From: a bacterium UBP4_UBA6127
GTDB taxonomy: Bacteria > UBP4 > UBA4092
NCBI GenBank assembly: GCA_002428325.1
Contig: DIVR01000041.1
Coordinates: 1 to 23,255, forward strand
Length of the DNA stretch: 23,255 nucleotides
Reading direction: 5' to 3'
Positions 20,895 through 23,255 of the stretch are shown here, piece after piece (position 1 is the stretch's first letter; each line of letters starts with the position of its first letter). The translations under genes and the position numbers were made by a program. The notes under the pieces were generated by a model. That model saw nothing but the letters and a program-made list of their open reading frames with translations, did not search any database and was not told the origin of the DNA.

Positions 20895-22307
20895 TTATTG
20901 TTTGGGTTTGGTATAACAGGGCGGGGGTTCGACTGATTCCGGGTATTTTCCATCAAAACAAGAAATACAGAAATCCTTACCATGGTCCCCCATGACTTTA
21001 AGCATCCCTTCGGTACTGATATAGGCCAGGGAATCTACGCCAATAAATTCCTTAATTTCCTCTACGGTCATATTGGCAGCAATCAGATTATCTTTATCGG
21101 GAGTATCGACTCCATAATAACAGGGAGAAATATACGGCGGGCTGGCAATCCGCATATGGATTTCCCGGGCGCCGCCGGCCCTTAAGAGTTTAATTATTTT
21201 CTTACTGGTCGTTCCTCGGACAATCGAATCTTCCACGACTACGATTTTCTTTCCATTCAGGACCGAGCGAACCGGATTATGTTTGACTTTTACCCCGAAA
21301 TCCCGGATATTCTGCCGGGGTTCGATGAAGGTTCTTCCCACATAATGGTTACGAATCAACCCCATATCATAAGGGATGCCGGATTGTTCGGCATATCCCA
21401 GAGCATGGCAATTAGCTGAGTCCGGGATGGAAATAACGATATCGGCTTGGGCAGGATGTTCAATAGCCAGCTGACGCCCTAGAGCTTTTCGCGCTTGCAT
21501 GACATTTTTATTGAAAACGACCGAATCCGGCCGGGCAAAATAAATCAATTCAAAAATACATTGCCGAATCGGTTCTTCAATCGGAGGGAAAGCCCGAATT
21601 GAGCGTAATTCCTTGCCTTTTTCGATAATAATCATCTCGCCCGGGGCAATATCCTGCAGGTAAGTCCCCCCGATAATATCAAAAGCGCAGGATTCGGAGG
21701 CTACCAGCCAGGCATCATTGAGCTGCCCGATGCAAAAAGGCCGCATCCCCAGGGGATCTCGGACTGCAATCAAGGTATCTTTAGTCATCACCAGCAGGGA
21801 ATAGGCACCCTTTACTTTCAGCAGAGAATCAATGACAACCTCGGTGAGTTCTTTTTTTCTGGACCTTGCCATCAGGTGGACCATAACTTCGGTATCAGTG
21901 GTTCCCCTGAAGATAGAGCCTTCTTTTTCCAGATTGGCTCTGAGTTCATCCGAATTTACCAAGTTCCCATTATGAGCCAGAGATAAAGGACCAAAATGGG
22001 AGTTTACACAGATAGGCTGAGCATTTTTGATATTGCTGGAACCAGCCGTGGAATAACGGACATGGCCAATAGCCATCTCCCCTTTCAGGTTTTCCATATT
22101 ATCTGGGGTGAAGATATCGGCGACCAGACCCATCCCTACATGAAAACGGTGTTGGGAATAATCAGAAGCGCAAATCCCGGCGGATTCCTGTCCCCGGTGC
22201 TGGAGAGCATATAACCCTAAATAAGTCAGGCGGGATGCATCGGGATGCCCAAAAACCCCGAAAACCCCGCACTCATCATGTATTTCGTGCGTATATTCAA
22301 GATTCAT
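20895..22307 (-). CDS. purF: Amidophosphoribosyltransferase, Bacillus-type Fe-S form
   Basis: 470 residues, full length. First committed step of purine synthesis: PRPP plus glutamine to phosphoribosylamine. A 12-residue propeptide precedes the N-terminal nucleophile C13 (EIHDECGVFG); glutaminase residues occur in GHVRYSTAG and AHNGNLVN; the PRPP loop is VVVEDSIVRGTTSKK (356-370). Cysteines C250, C396, C447 and C450 match the 4Fe-4S ligands of the Bacillus enzyme, whose cluster makes it oxygen-sensitive. No other purine gene is adjacent. ATG 22307 has no ribosome binding site; an extended -10 lies 6 nt upstream. No purine operator or guanine riboswitch is recognised. Confidence 0.97.
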   Translation of the reverse strand: MNLEYTHEIHDECGVFGVFGHPDASRLTYLGLYALQHRGQESAGICASDYSQHRFHVGMGLVADIFTPDNMENLKGEMAIGHVRYSTAGSSNIKNAQPICVNSHFGPLSLAHNGNLVNSDELRANLEKEGSIFRGTTDTEVMVHLMARSRKKELTEVVIDSLLKVKGAYSLLVMTKDTLIAVRDPLGMRPFCIGQLNDAWLVASESCAFDIIGGTYLQDIAPGEMIIIEKGKELRSIRAFPPIEEPIRQCIFELIYFARPDSVVFNKNVMQARKALGRQLAIEHPAQADIVISIPDSANCHALGYAEQSGIPYDMGLIRNHYVGRTFIEPRQNIRDFGVKVKHNPVRSVLNGKKIVVVEDSIVRGTTSKKIIKLLRAGGAREIHMRIASPPYISPCYYGVDTPDKDNLIAANMTVEEIKEFIGVDSLAYISTEGMLKVMGDHGKDFCISCFDGKYPESVEPPPCYTKPKQ

Positions 22308-22313
22308 TTAGAT

Positions 22314-22322
22314 ATTATATCA
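22314..22322 (-). promoter_or_regulatory. Extended -10 promoter of purF, likely leaderless
   Basis: The minus strand reads TGATATAAT (22322 to 22314), then six bases, then the purF ATG at 22307. This perfect TGnTATAAT would start transcription at about the A of the ATG. The start codon itself is constrained by the propeptide and C13, so a downstream start is not an alternative. Confidence 0.55.
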
Positions 22323-22382
22323 AAAAATAACTGAACCTTTAGGACTTTCCAATGGAACTCTTTATATATATTGGGATTTAAA

Positions 22383-22412
22383 TTGACACTTTTGATAAGC
22401 CCGTGTTAAAAA
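22383..22412 (+). promoter_or_regulatory. Possible promoter of the lipoprotein gene
   Basis: Perfect TTGACA (22383-22388), 18-nt spacer, then TAAAAA (22407-22412) preceded by TG at 22404-22405 in extended -10 position. The leader would be about 50 nt. The -10 is weak (four of six). Confidence 0.4.
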
Positions 22413-22468
22413 TATTGTGCATAATTCGAGCTAACTATTGTTTTTTCAATAATCAGGAAAGGACCAAA

Positions 22469-23255
22469 ATGATGGGTCTTAATTTAAAACGCGTTTTTCT
22501 TCTTGTAGGGGTAGTCAGTTTATCTTTGATGTTGGCGGGATGCTGGCTAACCCCAGTAACCGTGGATCCCAATCTCAGAGCAGGATTATTTAATTCCTCG
22601 GTCAATAAACCTTTAGGCAGCTGGATAGCCCCGGATGGGTTCATGGAAGATAATTATTATTTCCCCATTGCCAGGGATACTAGCAACAATCTCTATGGGC
22701 TGACCAAAAATACCCTGGGTAGCAATACCATCAGGATATATTCCAAACAGCCGGGGAGTGAATGGTCTTATTCTTCCCTGACAGGGGAATTTAGTAATCC
22801 TGATTGGATGGATATCACGGTGGATTCTTCCGGGATAGTCCATGGGAGTTTTTTGAATCTGTCGGGAGATTATGGGCTTTATTACCTAACCAATGCCACC
22901 GGCACCCTCACCACCTATAAAATTGCGACCGGGACTTCTTATGCGACCCGGATAGCAGCCGATGGCTCAGGGAATCTTCACATTACGGCTACCAATATTC
23001 TGGACAATGTGTTGAAACATTATTGGACATTAGGTTCTGTCTGGCAGAATGAAGTGGTGGGTGACGGGTATTTTGCAACTGCCCATGCCATGGCAACAGG
23101 TCCAGGAAATACAGTTCATGTTGCCCTCCTTAATGCGACTGACAGTACCCTGGTCTATAGTGTTAAATCCGCAGGGTTATGGCAGTCTCAGGTCGTAAGC
23201 AATAATCCCTATAATAATTTTTTCCTGGGTATTGGGATTGCCGTGAAAAGCAATG
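22469..23255 (+). CDS. Lipoprotein with beta-propeller-like repeats (3' partial)
   Basis: Open frame from ATG 22469 to the window end, 262 codons seen. AGGAAAGGA (22454-22462) precedes the start; a second ATG follows at 22472. A lipoprotein signal peptide (NLKRVFLLVGVVSLSLMLAGC) has its lipobox ending at C25, so the mature protein is lipid-anchored in the envelope. After it come loosely repeated units of about 45 residues with D/G-x-S/G-x-G-N/I-x-H patterns (ITVDSSGIVHGSF, RIAADGSGNLHIT, AMATGPGNTVHVAL), as in beta-propeller or SMP-30/NHL-like folds. No catalytic residues can be named. The gene is divergent from purF with a 161-bp spacer. Confidence 0.75.
   Translation, partial: MMGLNLKRVFLLVGVVSLSLMLAGCWLTPVTVDPNLRAGLFNSSVNKPLGSWIAPDGFMEDNYYFPIARDTSNNLYGLTKNTLGSNTIRIYSKQPGSEWSYSSLTGEFSNPDWMDITVDSSGIVHGSFLNLSGDYGLYYLTNATGTLTTYKIATGTSYATRIAADGSGNLHITATNILDNVLKHYWTLGSVWQNEVVGDGYFATAHAMATGPGNTVHVALLNATDSTLVYSVKSAGLWQSQVVSNNPYNNFFLGIGIAVKSN

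Overview
The window looks like a chromosomal segment of an anaerobic, hydrogen-metabolising bacterium with two membranes. Anaerobiosis is suggested by the many iron-sulfur proteins: a soluble multi-subunit NiFe hydrogenase, a DUF362/ferredoxin protein and a Bacillus-type Fe-S PurF. A two-membrane envelope is suggested by a family 9 (heptosyltransferase-type) glycosyltransferase and a lipoprotein. No gene pins down the phylum; an uncultivated lineage is plausible but not shown. There is no tRNA, rRNA, CRISPR array or insertion sequence.

Region 1 (1-4884): a + strand operon encodes a NAD-linked, probably bifurcating NiFe hydrogenase. It holds the C-terminus of a NuoF-like diaphorase subunit, a NuoG-like electron-transfer subunit carrying a vestigial molybdopterin-type domain, the hydrogenase small and large subunits, and a strong terminator.

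Region 2 (4885-6874): an AT-rich two-gene cassette with its own sigma-70 promoter encodes a TcmP-like 'three-Cys-motif partner' protein and, overlapping it by 14 bp, a three-Cys-motif DUF5131/Gp37-Gp68 protein. It separates the hydrogenase from its maturation protease and looks horizontally acquired. It is the best candidate in the window for a poorly described system.

Region 3 (6985-12809): hydrogenase maturation and nickel genes (M52 protease, hypA, hypB, a His-rich NicO-type transporter) are interspersed with a methyltransferase, a secreted CE7 esterase, a MNT/HEPN toxin-antitoxin pair and a small Rieske-like protein with an altered cluster motif. hypC, hypD, hypE and hypF are not in the window.

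Region 4 (12829-16960, minus strand): a small CxxC protein and the biotin transporter BioY, followed by an envelope-stress-like module: ECF sigma factor, membrane anti-sigma factor with a zinc finger, and an exported jelly-roll/bactofilin-like/multi-TM protein. A sigma-W-like promoter stands directly before the sigma gene and suggests autoregulation.

Region 5 (16961-23255): a 450-bp hairpin-rich intergenic stretch, a glycosyltransferase/DUF362 operon, two small zinc-ribbon proteins, purF, and the start of a lipoprotein gene that runs off the end. Several genes across the window (protease, esterase, purF, 99-aa protein) have a -10-like hexamer only 6-9 nt before an ATG and no Shine-Dalgarno sequence, which suggests leaderless transcripts in this organism.
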